From: Rickettsiales bacterium | Lineage (GTDB): Bacteria > Pseudomonadota > Alphaproteobacteria > Rickettsiales > Deianiraeaceae | Assembly: GCA_017477855.1 (NCBI GenBank) | Contig: JAFUUN010000070.1 | Coordinates: 1 to 13,835 of the forward strand | Length of the DNA stretch: 13,835 nucleotides | Direction of reading: 5' to 3' | In this document: in pieces, positions 13,105 through 13,835 of the stretch | How positions within the stretch are numbered: position 1 is the first letter of the stretch | Layout of the letters: the number at the start of each line of letters is the position of its first letter | Notes under the pieces: model-generated | The model's input: only the letters and a program-made list of their open reading frames with translations | Told to the model about the DNA's origin: nothing | Database searches by the model: none | Program-made: the position numbers and the translations under genes

Positions 13105-13623
13105 ATGTCCAAATCTTTGCAAGCTTTTGCAAGTAAGAAGAATTTTGTTGCAAAGTCAGTAATATTCATCGCCACATTGGTTTCCACGGGATGTTTCATT
13201 GGTAAAATCAAATATGCACCCGGGACGTTCGGCAGCGCATTAGGAATATTGATTGGATATTTGCTTCTGCATTTGCCCGCTCCATTGCAATCATTGATGC
13301 TTATATTATCGTTGACTGTCGGTTCATTGTTAGTAAAAGTTTATCTCATTGCCACAAAGCAGCAAAGGATTGACCCAAAAGAGGTTGTCTTTGATGAAAT
13401 CTTCGCTGTCATGTGGATATGCTTTACGGCACAGTTTGTCACAAAGGGACTTGACTTTGCAAAATATCTATCCATTTTTGGGCTATTCCGTATATTTGAT
13501 ATTTTAAAACCTTATCCAATCTGCGTAATAGACAAAAAAATGAAAAATACCACCGGAATAATGTTAGATGACATTCTCGCCGCGCTCGCCTCAATACTGG
13601 TTTATATTGTAATATATTCTTGA
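13105..13623 (+). CDS. pgpA: Phosphatidylglycerophosphatase A
   Basis: PgpA removes the phosphate from phosphatidylglycerophosphate, the last step in making phosphatidylglycerol at the inner membrane. The 172-residue product has the family motifs in order: GKIKYAPGTFGSALG (about 34-48), DPKEVVFDEIFAVMW (about 90-104), and FRIFDILKPYPI followed by a conserved Asp and DDILAALASI (about 125-165). Four hydrophobic segments fit a membrane enzyme. The ATG at 13105 follows AAAGAG at a good distance; a TTG two codons earlier is not needed. The TGA stop lies inside a 14-bp tandem duplication. Length and motifs are normal. Confidence 0.93.
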   Translation: MSKSLQAFASKKNFVAKSVIFIATLVSTGCFIGKIKYAPGTFGSALGILIGYLLLHLPAPLQSLMLILSLTVGSLLVKVYLIATKQQRIDPKEVVFDEIFAVMWICFTAQFVTKGLDFAKYLSIFGLFRIFDILKPYPICVIDKKMKNTTGIMLDDILAALASILVYIVIYS

Positions 13624-13643
13624 TGTATTATTCTTGATGTATT
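13616..13643 (+). repeat. Perfect 14-bp tandem duplication across the pgpA stop codon
   Basis: ATTCTTGATGTATT occurs twice back to back (13616-13629 and 13630-13643). The first copy contains the pgpA stop TGA. The end of the second contributes the first two bases of the TTGACA of the next gene's promoter. Confidence 0.85.
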
Positions 13644-13669
13644 GACATTAAGAAAAAGATTTGTAAGAT
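13642..13669 (+). promoter_or_regulatory. Probable promoter of the gene starting at 13679
   Basis: A perfect -35 TTGACA (13642-13647), a 16-base spacer and a -10 TAAGAT (13664-13669) lie just before the ATG. The transcript would start at about 13676, so the message would be nearly leaderless, as at 8361. Confidence 0.55.
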
Positions 13670-13678
13670 AAATGAGTT

Positions 13679-13835
13679 ATGTTTGTAAGTAAAAAGGTGA
13701 AATTCTTGGAGAAGGTTTTTCCAGAACGCACATTTGTTATTACAACAGCAAATACAACTCGCTACTTACATCTCAGCACATCAATGCAGATTATCATCAG
13801 TTGTTGCCTGCTTGGCCTATTTGCTTATGGCACAC
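13679..13835 (+). CDS. Start of a membrane-anchored envelope protein, probably M23-family peptidase (partial)
   Basis: Only 52 codons are in the window; the gene runs off the right edge. The product starts MFVSKKVKFLEKVFPERTFV, then TRYLHLSTSMQ, and then a hydrophobic span IIISCCLLGLFAYG. The pattern of a basic start, FPER, an R-Y/F-L-x-L-S motif and then a membrane anchor is one I associate with the N-terminus of alphaproteobacterial M23 (LytM-type) murein endopeptidases. The catalytic domain is not visible, so the call rests on the anchor region alone. Confidence 0.55.
   Translation, partial: MFVSKKVKFLEKVFPERTFVITTANTTRYLHLSTSMQIIISCCLLGLFAYGT

Noticed and set aside
1..13835. CRISPR arrays and tRNA genes
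   Set aside because: No regularly spaced direct repeats were seen, and no TTCGAATC-type T-arm with a matching acceptor stem was found in the intergenic gaps.

Overview
The window is an AT-rich stretch of bacterial chromosome in which conserved housekeeping genes alternate with low-complexity accessory genes and short, very GC-rich repeats. The conserved proteins point to an alphaproteobacterium, probably a host-associated one of the Rickettsiales or Holosporales type. The evidence is the SecA helical-scaffold segment (KNLLKYDDIVNEQRKIIYEQR-like), the FPER...RYLHLS start of an M23-type envelope peptidase, a dicarboxylate/amino-acid symporter and an Asn/Lys-rich codon bias. This placement is inference; no rRNA or tRNA gene is visible.

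Layout. (1) 1-5829 is an accessory-rich region. It holds three Asn-rich proteins of unknown function (237-1181, 2445-3350, and 3691-4440, the last broken by one in-frame TGA), a Lys/Glu-rich probable coiled-coil protein (5119-5829), and between them a MiaB lacking its C-terminal TRAM domain (minus strand) and a short RnpA lacking the normal N-terminus. Two full GC-rich repeats and the end of a third lie here. The proteins at 2445-3350 and 3691-4440 are colinear paralogues; the one at 237-1181 may share their C-terminal module. (2) 5860-8189 on the minus strand reads rpmH - secE - nusG - glutamate/aspartate-type symporter as one tight block. This is an unusual joining of the rpmH locus (normally rpmH-rnpA) with the secE-nusG locus (normally followed by ribosomal protein and RNA polymerase genes). 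(3) 8217-9287 is a cassette bounded by a perfect 15-bp inverted repeat. It holds an ImmA/IrrE-type metallopeptidase and, overlapping it by ATGA, a small single-pass membrane protein. (4) 9323-12947 holds secA, without the usual C-terminal zinc-binding tail, overlapped at its end by a BRO-N/antirepressor-type gene. (5) 12976-13835 holds another GC-rich repeat, pgpA (phosphatidylglycerophosphatase A), a 14-bp tandem duplication, and the start of a probable M23-family envelope peptidase.

How the genes work together. SecA and SecE are parts of the Sec translocon; NusG, L34 and RnpA serve transcription, translation and tRNA maturation; MiaB modifies tRNA; PgpA makes phosphatidylglycerol; the symporter imports amino acids or dicarboxylates. 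The accessory genes look like recent or fast-evolving additions. Three conserved proteins (MiaB, RnpA, SecA) are shortened at exactly the end that abuts an accessory gene. Several accessory genes carry near-consensus TTGACA/TAAAAT promoters very close to their start codons and no visible ribosome binding site.
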